Shown: positions 29,727-37,057, counted from the first letter of the stretch. The stretch: 38,588 nt of DNA from CAZEQH01 sp964566875 (GCA_964566875.1 CAZMJM010000005.1:1-38588); one strand, 5' to 3'. Translations and numbers: made by a program. Notes: generated from the sequence alone by a model not told the origin.

Positions 29727-30197
29727 TTAATACTGGTCTGATAAGCCCGGAAAGCTAGCGTGGATTTTCTCCCGAATCTCTTTTTTTTGGGCGGCGCTCA
29801 GGTTTTTATCCATCTCGGGATAAAACTTTTTTTCCTCAAACTCCCTATGGCTCAACAGTAGCCTTTTAAAACTGGCATAGATTTCGGAGATTTCCTCAAT
29901 GCCGCCCGTTGCCAGACGGTTTTCCGTATCGTTCAACATCTCCAAGATCCTGTTGTGCTCCTGAACCAGCCTGGGCACCACGTCATAATAATCGTCTTCT
30001 TCCTGCGGGTTAAAAAATTTGAAAACCGTATCCTCTTCCGTGGTAATATGCCTGTTGAATTCACGCTTAAATTCACTGAGTAAGTCCACCGACGTCTCAT
30101 ATCCTTTTTTTAAAGCCTCTTCCAGTTTGCCGAGCAGTCTCTCCAGGAGAAAGTGTTCTTCTACCATCAGGTCTGTAATTGTTTTCTCTAATGTCAT
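29727..30197 (-). CDS. Hemerythrin-like HHE-domain protein
   Basis: This 156-residue four-helix protein has the di-iron ligands of hemerythrins: H15 (EEHFLLE), H50 with E54 or E55 (RHITTEED), H81 (QEHNRIL), and H117 with E121 or E122 (SHREFEEKKFYP). The family binds oxygen, nitric oxide or iron, and helps sense or repair oxidative damage. It is downstream of the ABC exporter genes (about 50 bases) and upstream of the acetyltransferase promoter. With the superoxide reductase it points to an oxygen-protected anaerobe. Confidence 0.92.
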   Translation of the reverse strand: MTLEKTITDLMVEEHFLLERLLGKLEEALKKGYETSVDLLSEFKREFNRHITTEEDTVFKFFNPQEEDDYYDVVPRLVQEHNRILEMLNDTENRLATGGIEEISEIYASFKRLLLSHREFEEKKFYPEMDKNLSAAQKKEIREKIHASFPGLSDQY

Positions 30198-30246
30198 TGT
30201 TTTTTAATTTGTTAATTGATTTAGACCTTTATTTCTCCGGATGGAT

Positions 30247-30993
30247 TTAAATCTGTATCCTGGAAAAGAGATAGCTCCCTATTCCTAAAACGACAAGGGT
30301 GATGAAACTCAAGATCAGAAAGTCCATCGTCAGCCCGAAATGAACGATATTGACAAGGGTTCCCCTCAGGCCGTCAACGCCGTAAGAAAGAGGGTCAATG
30401 CTGGTCACAAACTTGAGAGCTTCCGGCAGTCCCTCTAAGGGAAAGAGGGCTCCGGAAAGAAAGAAAAGAGGCATTACCAAAAAGTTCATAATAAGCTGGA
30501 AACCCTGCATATCCTCCAGGACGGAAGCGATGGCCGTTCCCAGGGCGGTAAAGAACAGGGCTATGAGGAAGATAAACACCAGAGTTAAGGGCAACAGTGC
30601 CGCGTCATAGGGCCTGAAACCCAATATGAAAGAAAGCAGCAGTATTATCAATCCCTGGAAGGAAGCCACGGTAGCGCCGCCCAGGGTCCTGCCTATCATT
30701 ATCTCAAGACGGGAAGTAGGCGCCACGAGCGTTTCCTTGAGAAAACCGAACTTCTTATCCCAGATGATTTCTATGCCGGAAAAAAGGGCCGTGAAAATAA
30801 TTCCCATGCCTACGATACCGGGAACCAAAAACTGGATGTAATTACCCTCTCCGGCTCTTTGAAAAACGGGCCCGAGGCCGAAACCCATAGCTACCAGAAA
30901 GAGGATGGGCTGTCCCAGAGACCCTATGATTCTGGCTTTGGAGCGGGAATACCTTTTAAGTTGACGAAGCCAAAGAATGTAAATGGTGTTCAT
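30247..30993 (-). CDS. ABC-2 type exporter permease (DrrB-like)
   Basis: This 248-residue protein has six membrane helices and the ABC-2 permease pattern: LWLRQLKRYSRSKARIIGSL, GIEIIWDKKFGFLKETLVAPTSRLEIMIGRTLGG (split by eye), FFLSGALFPLEGLPEALKF, and IDPLSYGVDGLRGTLV. These match the DrrB/NodJ group that exports drugs, lipids or polysaccharides. It follows the ATPase gene by 15 bases and forms the transporter with it. The substrate is unknown. Confidence 0.93.
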   Translation of the reverse strand: MNTIYILWLRQLKRYSRSKARIIGSLGQPILFLVAMGFGLGPVFQRAGEGNYIQFLVPGIVGMGIIFTALFSGIEIIWDKKFGFLKETLVAPTSRLEIMIGRTLGGATVASFQGLIILLLSFILGFRPYDAALLPLTLVFIFLIALFFTALGTAIASVLEDMQGFQLIMNFLVMPLFFLSGALFPLEGLPEALKFVTSIDPLSYGVDGLRGTLVNIVHFGLTMDFLILSFITLVVLGIGSYLFSRIQI

Positions 30994-31008
30994 GGTCTTT
31001 TTCTGATG

Positions 31009-31800
31009 TTATCGCCGATGGAGCCTTCTCCTTATCCTCATGCGGTCCGTCCCACTGGGCTTTTCCTCACGGATATTGGTCCCGGTCAGACTGAGAAAGG
31101 CCTCTTCCAGGGAAGACGTTTTGGTGCGCTTTTCCAGATCCTTCACCGTTCCCTGGTCGATAATTTTCCCATGGTCTATAACGGCGATGGACCGGGCTAT
31201 CTTCTCCGCTTCTTCCATGTAATGAGTGCTGAAAAATATGGTCATGCCCTCTTTCTTATTCAAACCCGTGATGTAGCTCCAGATATGGTTTCTGGTTTGG
31301 GGGTCCAGTCCCAATGTCGGCTCGTCCAGAAAAAGAATCTTGGGATGGTGGATAAGTCCCCTGGCCACCTCAAGCCTCCTCTTCATTCCCCCGGAAAAGT
31401 TCTTGACGAATTCGTTCCGGCGCTCCCAGAGCTCCACAAACTTTAAGAGCTGCTCTATTCTTTCGCGGCGTATATCGGCAGGAACCTTATATATTACGCC
31501 GTGAAATTCCATATTTTCCAAGGCCGTGAGCTCGTCATCCAGGCTCGGATCCTGGAAGACGATGCCGAACGAACTGCGTACCTCATAGGGTTCCGTAACC
31601 GGATTATGCCCGTTCAATAAAATTTCCCCGTCGGTAGGATGGAGAAGGGTGGTGAGCATCTTAATGGTAGTGGTCTTGCCCGCCCCGTTCGGCCCCAGGA
31701 AAGCAAAGACCTCTCCCCTGTCCACGGAAAAAGAAATATTGTCTACGGCGGTAAAATCACCGAACTTTTTTATAAGATTTTTAACCCGTATGACCTTCAT
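31009..31800 (-). CDS. ABC exporter ATPase (DrrA-like)
   Basis: This 263-residue ATPase has Walker A GPNGAGKTTTIKML, Q-loop FQDPSLDDELTALENM, signature FSGGMKRRLEVARGL, Walker B ILFLDEPTLGLDP and H-loop STHYMEEAE. The C-terminal LEEAFLSLTG is typical of DrrA-type exporters. I start at the ATG at 31800; the frame extends to a TTG at 31812, but that codon lies in the predicted -10 box. The mRNA would then have a leader of only a few bases. It pairs with the permease downstream. Confidence 0.95.
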   Translation of the reverse strand: MKVIRVKNLIKKFGDFTAVDNISFSVDRGEVFAFLGPNGAGKTTTIKMLTTLLHPTDGEILLNGHNPVTEPYEVRSSFGIVFQDPSLDDELTALENMEFHGVIYKVPADIRRERIEQLLKFVELWERRNEFVKNFSGGMKRRLEVARGLIHHPKILFLDEPTLGLDPQTRNHIWSYITGLNKKEGMTIFFSTHYMEEAEKIARSIAVIDHGKIIDQGTVKDLEKRTKTSSLEEAFLSLTGTNIREEKPSGTDRMRIRRRLHRR

Positions 31801-31811
31801 AGGTAGTGTCA

Positions 31812-31817
31812 ATTATA
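31812..31817 (-). promoter_or_regulatory. -10 element of the ABC exporter operon
   Basis: The minus strand reads TATAAT 11 bases before the chosen ATG at 31800, after the terminator of paralogue D. No clear -35 box. Transcription would begin close to 31805, nearly leaderless. Confidence 0.5.
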
Positions 31818-31833
31818 CTGCTTTTAGCACCAA

Positions 31834-31862
31834 AATAAAAGTCTAAGGGTATTCCCTAGACT
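31834..31862 (-). terminator. Terminator after V4R-like paralogue D
   Basis: On the minus strand AGTCTAGGG (31854-31862) pairs with CCCTTAGACT (31840-31849, one bulge) across a four-base loop, followed by TTTTATTTT. It is 30 bases past the stop at 31892. Confidence 0.75.
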
Positions 31863-31891
31863 CTGTTTTATTAACGACCAAGGCTATTGCT

Positions 31892-32491
31892 CTACCACTT
31901 CAGTAAAAATTCGTGGTACTCATCTCCCCGGTAAAGGCATTTTACCTCCTCGCAGGCTACATTCCTCTTACCTACCATCTTCACTATGCCGATAAGATAC
32001 CCCTTAAGATTCTGGCAGTGGACCGGATGCAGGTTGATGCCTTTTATTCTCACCACGGCATAGTTCTTTTTCTCATCGAAATCGGCTACCTCCAGGCTGC
32101 CTACAGTATAATATTTCTTCCACATTTTCGGTCCTTCGCTGGAAAGCATGGCCAGAGAACCGAAGTACCGCATAAACAGCCGCACTATCATGGGCATTTT
32201 CGCTTCCCGCTCCCCCAATTCTACAAAATCCTCATCTTTGAAATTGAAAAGCTGTTTGGCTGCCAGGAAGATTACTGCTTCCAATCCTATGGGATAGAAA
32301 TCCATCGGCTTTATTTCCTGATGCTTTACGGGATAACCTATCTCCGCCATCTTTTTTTCCAGGGCCCTTACCCCTTCCTTGCCCTTCCTGAAGAGGGTAT
32401 ACTCAAGCCCGCTTCTTACGGCAATACCCAGGGCCTGGCCTTCGGCTTTCATTATTTTATCAGCTTCTTCTTTTAGGTTGATTGTTTCCAT
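31892..32491 (-). CDS. V4R/DUF2378-like sensory protein, paralogue D
   Basis: This 199-residue protein has the family marks GQALGIAVRSGLEYTL, MDFYPIGLEAV, FVELGEREAKMPMIVRLFMRYF, MWKKYYTVGSLEV, HPVHCQNLKGYL, and KCLYRGDEYHEFLLKW. It keeps both Cys and the late His. Compared with A to C, the EMGRF is ELGER, so the middle motif is relaxed. It is transcribed alone from its own -10 box with a terminator after it, and lies next to the candidate structured RNA. A ligand- or metal-sensing role fits the family but is not shown. Confidence 0.75.
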   Translation of the reverse strand: METINLKEEADKIMKAEGQALGIAVRSGLEYTLFRKGKEGVRALEKKMAEIGYPVKHQEIKPMDFYPIGLEAVIFLAAKQLFNFKDEDFVELGEREAKMPMIVRLFMRYFGSLAMLSSEGPKMWKKYYTVGSLEVADFDEKKNYAVVRIKGINLHPVHCQNLKGYLIGIVKMVGKRNVACEEVKCLYRGDEYHEFLLKW

Positions 32492-32563
32492 AATGAGTAG
32501 TGTTTTTATTTATTTGCGCTTAATTTACAACCATAACGGGGCGATTCAACTGCCCGATACCAC

Positions 32564-32569
32564 ATTATA
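32564..32569 (-). promoter_or_regulatory. -10 element of V4R-like paralogue D
   Basis: The minus strand reads TATAAT with a weak TTCAAT 16 bases upstream. Transcription would begin near 32557, leaving a leader of about 65 bases. It lies after the candidate RNA, so the two would be separate transcripts. Confidence 0.5.
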
Positions 32570-32611
32570 ACAAAAAAAACACCTAATTGAAGTGCCCATA
32601 TAAAATTAAAT

Positions 32612-32751
32612 AAAGGGAGCGGATTGGTTTCGGGCAATTGGAAGCCCAGCTTCAGATTTTAGAGGATAGAGCCCTTCAAGGGCATTTTCCCATTTCAATA
32701 TTTCCCGCTATTCCGCTCCCAGTCGTCTTTTGATATTTCCAAAAAGAACTA
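32612..32751 (-). ncRNA. Candidate free-standing structured small RNA
   Basis: This lies in the only gene-free stretch over 300 bases (32492-32826). On the minus strand a perfect nine-base closing stem, GGGAGCGGA (32712-32720) with TCCGCTCCC (32615-32623), encloses an inner CGGG/CCCG stem (32704-32707 with 32631-32634) and two hairpins: GCCCTT/AAGGGC (32671-32683) and GAAGC/GCTTC (32641-32653). A U-rich tract (TTTATTTAATTTT) follows the closing stem. A TTGACA/TAATAT promoter puts the 5' end near 32751, giving about 140 bases. No good reading frame lies inside. I do not recognise it as 6S, SRP, RNase P or a known riboswitch. Confidence 0.6.
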
Positions 32752-32757
32752 CTTTCG

Positions 32758-32785
32758 ATATTAGCAAGAAATAATCGTTTGTCAA
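32758..32785 (-). promoter_or_regulatory. Promoter of the candidate small RNA
   Basis: On the minus strand TTGACA (32780-32785) is perfect and TAATAT (32758-32763) matches five of six, with a 16-base spacer. The -35 box overlaps the T-tract of the terminator just before it. The nearest gene start downstream is 267 bases away. Confidence 0.75.
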
Positions 32786-32811
32786 AAAAAAGAGGCTTTA
32801 TTAAAAAGCCT
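32786..32811 (-). terminator. Terminator after the six-helix membrane protein
   Basis: On the minus strand AGGCTTT (32805-32811) pairs with AAAGCCT (32793-32799) across a five-base loop, and CTTTTTTT follows. It ends the gene at 32827-33384. Confidence 0.75.
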
Positions 32812-32826
32812 TCTAAATTAGAAAAT

Positions 32827-33384
32827 TTATTCTGCGATTAATTTTTCAGCCGCTCCCGCGTCTGTCCTGGCTAATTCTATCGCATTCGCCACAGCAAAAA
32901 TAATGTTCAGGACAAAAAATACCCATATTGCCAGCGCATAAGCATAGACCACTATTAGTATTCCGCCAACCAGCATTATGGCAAAACCGATTCTCTTGGG
33001 CAACTGCGTCAAACCAAGAGCAATACCGAGTAAGCCGAAAGAGCCCAACCAGAACCAGACATTGGACAGCTCCCCCATAAATATGAGTATTAAGTAAACT
33101 ATTGCCGTCAGAACCCCGACCAAATAGGGAGACCGTTTCTTAACATCCAGCAGGTTTAGTAATCCTGAAACCGTAACCACCAATTGGAGGCCAGTGAGTA
33201 TGGCGTTGTTAAGGTAAAAAAGGGCGTAAAGAAGCAGGACCAGCGGTCCCCAGAAAAAAAAGTGTTTACGCATCCTGGAAGACAACACGCCAGCCGTTAT
33301 AACACCCATACCGAGATAGGCTGCCATATTCCATACGATGCCCAGGACATCGCCAAATCCCAATATTTCAATCAATCCTTCCAT
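32827..33384 (-). CDS. Six-helix membrane protein of unknown function
   Basis: This 185-residue protein has about six membrane helices (residues 15-36, 45-62, 66-82, 87-105, 110-126, 135-165) and a short acidic end. Its pattern, with YLGMGVITAGVL, a Phe-rich second helix (HFFFWGPLVLLLYALFYL) and DVKKRSPYLVGVLTAIVYL, does not match a family I know. It has its own TTGACT/TAGAAT promoter and its own terminator, so it is a single-gene unit. Function unknown. Confidence 0.75.
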   Translation of the reverse strand: MEGLIEILGFGDVLGIVWNMAAYLGMGVITAGVLSSRMRKHFFFWGPLVLLLYALFYLNNAILTGLQLVVTVSGLLNLLDVKKRSPYLVGVLTAIVYLILIFMGELSNVWFWLGSFGLLGIALGLTQLPKRIGFAIMLVGGILIVVYAYALAIWVFFVLNIIFAVANAIELARTDAGAAEKLIAE

Positions 33385-33424
33385 TTTTCATCACTTTCCA
33401 CTTTTATTTTTAAAGTGCAACACT

Positions 33425-33452
33425 ATTCTATATCACTAGCACGTAAAGTCAA
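33425..33452 (-). promoter_or_regulatory. Promoter of the six-helix membrane protein
   Basis: On the minus strand TTGACT (33447-33452) and TAGAAT (33425-33430) have a 16-base spacer. Both boxes match five of six. Transcription would begin near 33418, 34 bases before the start. Confidence 0.7.
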
Positions 33453-33463
33453 AATGCCCCTCA

Positions 33464-33537
33464 CAGAATTGGCAGAGGCCCGGCCTCTGCCAATTCTGCC
33501 AAAATAAAATCTGCAGAGGCCCGGCCTCTGCAGATTT
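33464..33537. repeat. Tandem pair of long perfect palindromes with a shared 19-base core
   Basis: Copy 1 (33464-33498) has two perfect 17-base arms and one central base. Copy 2 (33507-33537) has two perfect 15-base arms and one central base. Both contain GCAGAGGCCCGGCCTCTGC (33472-33490 and 33513-33531), while the flanks differ but stay paired (AGAATTG in copy 1, AAATCT in copy 2). Eight bases separate them. On the minus strand copy 2 is followed by TTTTATTTT, so it can serve as the terminator of the coiled-coil protein gene at 33563-34309. Copy 1 has no T-tract. Paired flank changes show that structure is kept. Confidence 0.85.
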
Positions 33538-33562
33538 GGTGTTGCAGACTTGCTGATTGAAT

Positions 33563-34309
33563 TTATTTCTGGAACAGTCTGAAGAACCAGCCGAACAAAC
33601 CGTTATGCTGCTGCTCCTTGTTTGCCAGCTGTTGAAGTCTTTCCTGCTCCTGTTCCATGTTCTGAATCTGTTCCTGGAGTACGCTCTTCACTCCCTCGTC
33701 ACAATCACACTGCCCTTGCAGCTGTTCCAGCTGCTGAATTCTTTCTCTATTCCCGTTAACTTCCTGCTCTATGGCAGCGGCCGCCTCCATGTCTCCTCCA
33801 ACGAAAAATTTCACGAACTGATTCCTGTTCTGTATCCTCTCCTCAGCCCTTATGGTCGCCTGGACGGAGTTGTCAAATTCCCTGGCGATTTCAGAAACCT
33901 GCTGGCCTATCCCTCCGACCAAATCCTCCATGGCCAGAAGAGAATGAACGGCCAATCGCACCTTATTCTGATTCTGATACACTTCAGCCTTCTTTTCCCC
34001 TAAATTCTGCACCTCTTGAGCCATTTCCTGGGTCCTCTGCTGTATGTTCTGCCGGAGAGATTCTGCATCCTGGACCTTAACCCTCTCCTGACTCCTTTCC
34101 TGATTCATTATCTGGGTCTCTTCTCCTTCGTTCTGAGTTTGCTGCTGGGTTTGTTCCTGCATCTGTTGCGCAGAGCCGTCCAACTGCATGGCTTCTTGTT
34201 TTTGTGCGGCGTTACCACTTTTAACCGATGAAACGCCTTCGGGGCTGACCGCCGAAACTGCGGAACCTGCCATAATCATTATTAACGAAAATGATATAAC
34301 TCTCTTCAT
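33563..34309 (-). CDS. Exported Gln-rich coiled-coil protein
   Basis: This 248-residue protein has a signal peptide (residues 1-20, MKRVISFSLIMIMAGSAVSA), then long Gln- and Glu-rich segments (about 35-115 and 195-235) with heptad-like spacing, including AQQMQEQTQQQTQNEGEE and RQNIQQRTQEMAQEVQNLG. The middle helix (118-170) has less Gln. One Cys pair (QCDCDEG) is near 200, and the end has an aromatic patch (LFGWFFRLFQK) that may contact the membrane. No family assigned. It is a likely envelope or periplasmic structural protein. The gene is followed by the tandem palindromes. Confidence 0.8.
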   Translation of the reverse strand: MKRVISFSLIMIMAGSAVSAVSPEGVSSVKSGNAAQKQEAMQLDGSAQQMQEQTQQQTQNEGEETQIMNQERSQERVKVQDAESLRQNIQQRTQEMAQEVQNLGEKKAEVYQNQNKVRLAVHSLLAMEDLVGGIGQQVSEIAREFDNSVQATIRAEERIQNRNQFVKFFVGGDMEAAAAIEQEVNGNRERIQQLEQLQGQCDCDEGVKSVLQEQIQNMEQEQERLQQLANKEQQHNGLFGWFFRLFQK

Positions 34310-34350
34310 GGGTTGTTGAAGCTTAATTTGTTAATCAGCCGACGCTTTTA

Positions 34351-34359
34351 ATATTACCA
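34351..34359 (-). promoter_or_regulatory. Extended -10 promoter of the coiled-coil protein gene
   Basis: The minus strand reads TGGTAATAT, 41 bases before the start at 34309, after a T-rich stretch. It is the same box as before the superoxide reductase gene. Confidence 0.55.
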
Positions 34360-34374
34360 GAAAAAATAATTTCT

Positions 34375-34400
34375 AAAAAGCCGCGACCGGAAGCCGCGGC
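34375..34400 (-). terminator. Terminator after the 393-residue exported protein
   Basis: On the minus strand GCCGCG (34395-34400) pairs with CGCGGC (34380-34385) across a nine-base loop, followed by TTTTT. It is 33 bases past the stop at 34434. Confidence 0.75.
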
Positions 34401-34433
34401 AGTTAATCTTGCAAATACTCGGGGTTTCCCGGC

Positions 34434-35615
34434 TTAATCGGCAATTTTGAAAGTATTTAAAATCGCCTCCAGTTGACCAAGCGCTTCCTGTTGATTGAAT
34501 TCTTCAACCTCTCCGGTCGGATAGTTGAAGATATTGCCGGAATGCAGCAGGAGAACCGCCTCATAACAGGTGTTATTGCGTACCGTGCGATAGCTGGTTG
34601 ATTGGTAAAGATTCCCCGCTCCCACGTCGGTTCCCTCGAAGACTTTGAAAGTTATGCCGTCAATGGTAAGGTCGCTGTCCTGTTTGTTTTCTATGGGAGA
34701 CTTTTCCAAACATATACTCTGCGCCTTCTCGGTGCTGCTGGCTCCGACAATGAAAGCGGCTTCACCCAGATTGGTGTCCGCAAAATCGTTCCTGGGCAAA
34801 TCCACCCTGGCCAACGAGTTATTGGTCACGAATTCATAATTGATGTTTTCGTTGAAAATATCCCGGGGAGAATAGGTGAAACTGAAACCGTACTGCGCAT
34901 TATTGTATGTTTGGTTTCCGGTCTGCGGGTCATAAAACTTTATATTCACGGAGAAGTCGTTATTTTTTATCACACACGTTCCCGTTTTAAAAGTCTTATA
35001 TCGAATAACGTAATAAGAAGAGTTGCCTGGGGCGCTACTGGAAACTTCGTTGATTAATCCGGCGGGAGTAATTTCAAGACTATCCTGAGGGTATCTTGTT
35101 CTGTCAAGTTTGAGATTGAAATCCGCATCCAGGGGATAAGAAAACGTTCTGGTGTTATCCCAGACGGTAATTTCCTCCTCGCTGGTTTCCGGACCCCATA
35201 GGGCATTGTATATTTCGGTAGCTCCGGTAAGGGGGAGGGATTTATCCCCTACTTTATTTCCCTGAAGGTCAAATCCCCTGGCAAAAATTTCTGTGGCCAG
35301 TATCGGGTTCTGGGGTATGGGAAAAATCCAGTTCTGTTGTCCCGAAGCAGATGTACTTGAGGATGCCTCTCCTAATAGGGAATAGTCCTGGGGGGTAATT
35401 CCCGTTCCGGTCGGTACAGCCCAAATTTCCACTTTGGACAGGTTCCTGCCCACTGCCACAAGATTGGGTCTGGATACCTCGAAACTTACCAGCTGTCCCA
35501 CTGTCGGTTGAGGAATGGAGGTTTTCCGGCTCTGGGGGAGATAATAAAAATAATATGCCGCCCCGCCGAGAGCGACCAAGACGACTAGCAAGATTATTAC
35601 TTTTGATATCCTCAT
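34434..35615 (-). CDS. Membrane-anchored exported protein with a C-terminal YGFSF domain
   Basis: This 393-residue protein has an N-terminal anchor (residues 6-28, VIILLVVLVALGGAAYYFYYL), a beta-rich domain (about 38-135: GQLVSFEVSRPNLVAVGRNLS), a middle region, then a domain starting NAQYGFSFTYSPRDI (about 242) and ending ALGQLEAILNTFKI. That last domain has the same limits as the one in the protein at 25591-26586 (RYGFALKYPPF to FEKIINSFRF). Such anchored proteins are common and uncharacterised in small-genome bacteria. It is next to the PurD-like gene (12 bases), probably co-transcribed. Confidence 0.78.
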   Translation of the reverse strand: MRISKVIILLVVLVALGGAAYYFYYLPQSRKTSIPQPTVGQLVSFEVSRPNLVAVGRNLSKVEIWAVPTGTGITPQDYSLLGEASSSTSASGQQNWIFPIPQNPILATEIFARGFDLQGNKVGDKSLPLTGATEIYNALWGPETSEEEITVWDNTRTFSYPLDADFNLKLDRTRYPQDSLEITPAGLINEVSSSAPGNSSYYVIRYKTFKTGTCVIKNNDFSVNIKFYDPQTGNQTYNNAQYGFSFTYSPRDIFNENINYEFVTNNSLARVDLPRNDFADTNLGEAAFIVGASSTEKAQSICLEKSPIENKQDSDLTIDGITFKVFEGTDVGAGNLYQSTSYRTVRNNTCYEAVLLLHSGNIFNYPTGEVEEFNQQEALGQLEAILNTFKIAD

Positions 35616-35627
35616 TTTTGATTTATT

Positions 35628-36920
35628 CTATACCTCTCTCAGATACCCCCAATTGTGCAGCCTGTCGCTATCCTCAAACCATCGGTCGCCGATGTCTTTC
35701 CTGTAATACATATTGGGTATCATGATGTTGTTTATTCTATTGTAGGCCTGTTTCTGGGCCTGATGCATGGTGGAGCCTGTTCCCACCACTATCAGCACCA
35801 CACCTGAAGCTCCGGTGATAACCCATTCATTGTCAAGCATCTTGACGTCCTCTATGTGAATGCCGTCCATATAGGGCTTCTTGAACATGATGACGGCATC
35901 CTTGGAATTAACTTCAAACGTCTTGTCATCTGAAAACGGGAAGGGGGGCACCACTATCCTTACCCCCACCTGGAAACCGCTCCTGGTCTTGAGTTTGGGC
36001 ACCTCACCCATGGCCAATCCATGCAGAAACTCGCCGATTGGGGTGAGCATGCCTTCCTGTTGTATGCTGATGGTGGGGTAGCCGAAACGGGCGGTAAACT
36101 CCAGGGGATAAATTCCGTAATTATTCACTATGCAATTGATATCGATGTACCCTACATACCCCTCTTCCTGCAGTTTGGGTTCCAGTTTCTTCAGGGTGCC
36201 GTTAAATATTCTGTTTGGCCCGCTCCAGAACATGGTAGTACCCATCTCGCCGGTCGAAGGCCCGATGTTTCCGGGAAACAGCTTCTTGTGCTCGAAATTC
36301 ACGTTGATGGGATAGATGAACTCCTTACCGTTGAAAAAAGCCCCTACCGCCACCTCTACCCCTATCACCCTCTTCTGTAGTTGGAATACTTTTATCTTCT
36401 TCGCCCAGGCTTTTTTATAAGCTTCGAGAAGCTGAATCACGTCGCGGCCGTTATCCTCTTCTCCTATAAAGAGGAAACGTTTAACGTTTTGAGCTTCCCC
36501 GCTTGGCTTGATGACATAGCGGCCGGGATTGTTCTTGATGTACCCTATGGCGTCATCAAAAGACGTGAAATTTTCATAAGGTATGATGGGCACACCATAC
36601 TTTTTTAACTCCTCCTGGCCGAAGGACCTGTCGTCTTCCAGTTTATCGGTATAGGCGGTGCCGCCTATTACGTGCTTTCCTTCAGCTCTTAATTTCTGCG
36701 CCTTGGCACCCTGCCCCAAAACATCATCAAAAACTATGACGTCTGCCCAATCCGCCTCCCTTTCCCAATCATCGGTCTTGGGTACGAAACCGTCCGCTAC
36801 CTCTTTTTCCTCCGGATCCTCAATAAAGTATTTTACCTCATGACCCTCCTTGACCACCTGCCATGCGATGTCTCCGATGAGAGAGTCTATTGATATGAAA
36901 AGAAATTTTTTCTTGTCCAT
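35628..36920 (-). CDS. PurD-like ATP-grasp protein
   Basis: This 430-residue protein has a preATP-grasp fold at the start (residues 1-100, KKFLFISIDSLIGDIAWQV) and an ATP-grasp core with GRYVIKPSGEAQNVKRFLF, VIGVEVAVGAFFNG, GPSTGEMGTTMFW, VGYIDINCIVN and PLEFTARFGYPTISIQ. The last three correspond to GPNTGGMG, GxxxG and EVNxRFGDPE of PurD (phosphoribosylglycinamide synthetase). The metal-binding Asn of PurD is Thr-Ala here, and no purine genes are nearby. It could be a divergent PurD or an ATP-grasp ligase with another acid and amine. I give no gene symbol for this reason. Confidence 0.8.
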   Translation of the reverse strand: MDKKKFLFISIDSLIGDIAWQVVKEGHEVKYFIEDPEEKEVADGFVPKTDDWEREADWADVIVFDDVLGQGAKAQKLRAEGKHVIGGTAYTDKLEDDRSFGQEELKKYGVPIIPYENFTSFDDAIGYIKNNPGRYVIKPSGEAQNVKRFLFIGEEDNGRDVIQLLEAYKKAWAKKIKVFQLQKRVIGVEVAVGAFFNGKEFIYPINVNFEHKKLFPGNIGPSTGEMGTTMFWSGPNRIFNGTLKKLEPKLQEEGYVGYIDINCIVNNYGIYPLEFTARFGYPTISIQQEGMLTPIGEFLHGLAMGEVPKLKTRSGFQVGVRIVVPPFPFSDDKTFEVNSKDAVIMFKKPYMDGIHIEDVKMLDNEWVITGASGVVLIVVGTGSTMHQAQKQAYNRINNIMIPNMYYRKDIGDRWFEDSDRLHNWGYLREV

Positions 36921-37005
36921 AGAATTTATTACATCATTATACTATTAAGATTTCATTAAAAATAGTCCTCAGGCCGAACTCAGCGCAGTCCCGAAAAGAC
37001 TCAAC

Positions 37006-37029
37006 AAAAAAGAGCTTTTTCTAAAAAGC
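37006..37029 (-). terminator. Terminator after the 80-residue membrane protein
   Basis: On the minus strand GCTTTTT (37023-37029) pairs with AAAAAGC (37014-37020) across two bases, followed by TCTTTTTT. A longer alternative pairs GAGC near 37012 with GCTC near 37063, across the stop codon. Confidence 0.65.
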
Positions 37030-37057
37030 GTTAAATAAGGCTTGATGTTCTATGAAA

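Noticed and set aside
31876..31905. tRNA D-arm-like string GTGGTAGAGCA on the minus strand
   Set aside because: It is the end of V4R-like paralogue D (Lys-Trp-stop) plus a few bases. No acceptor stem, anticodon arm or GGTTCGAATCC-type T-arm follows.
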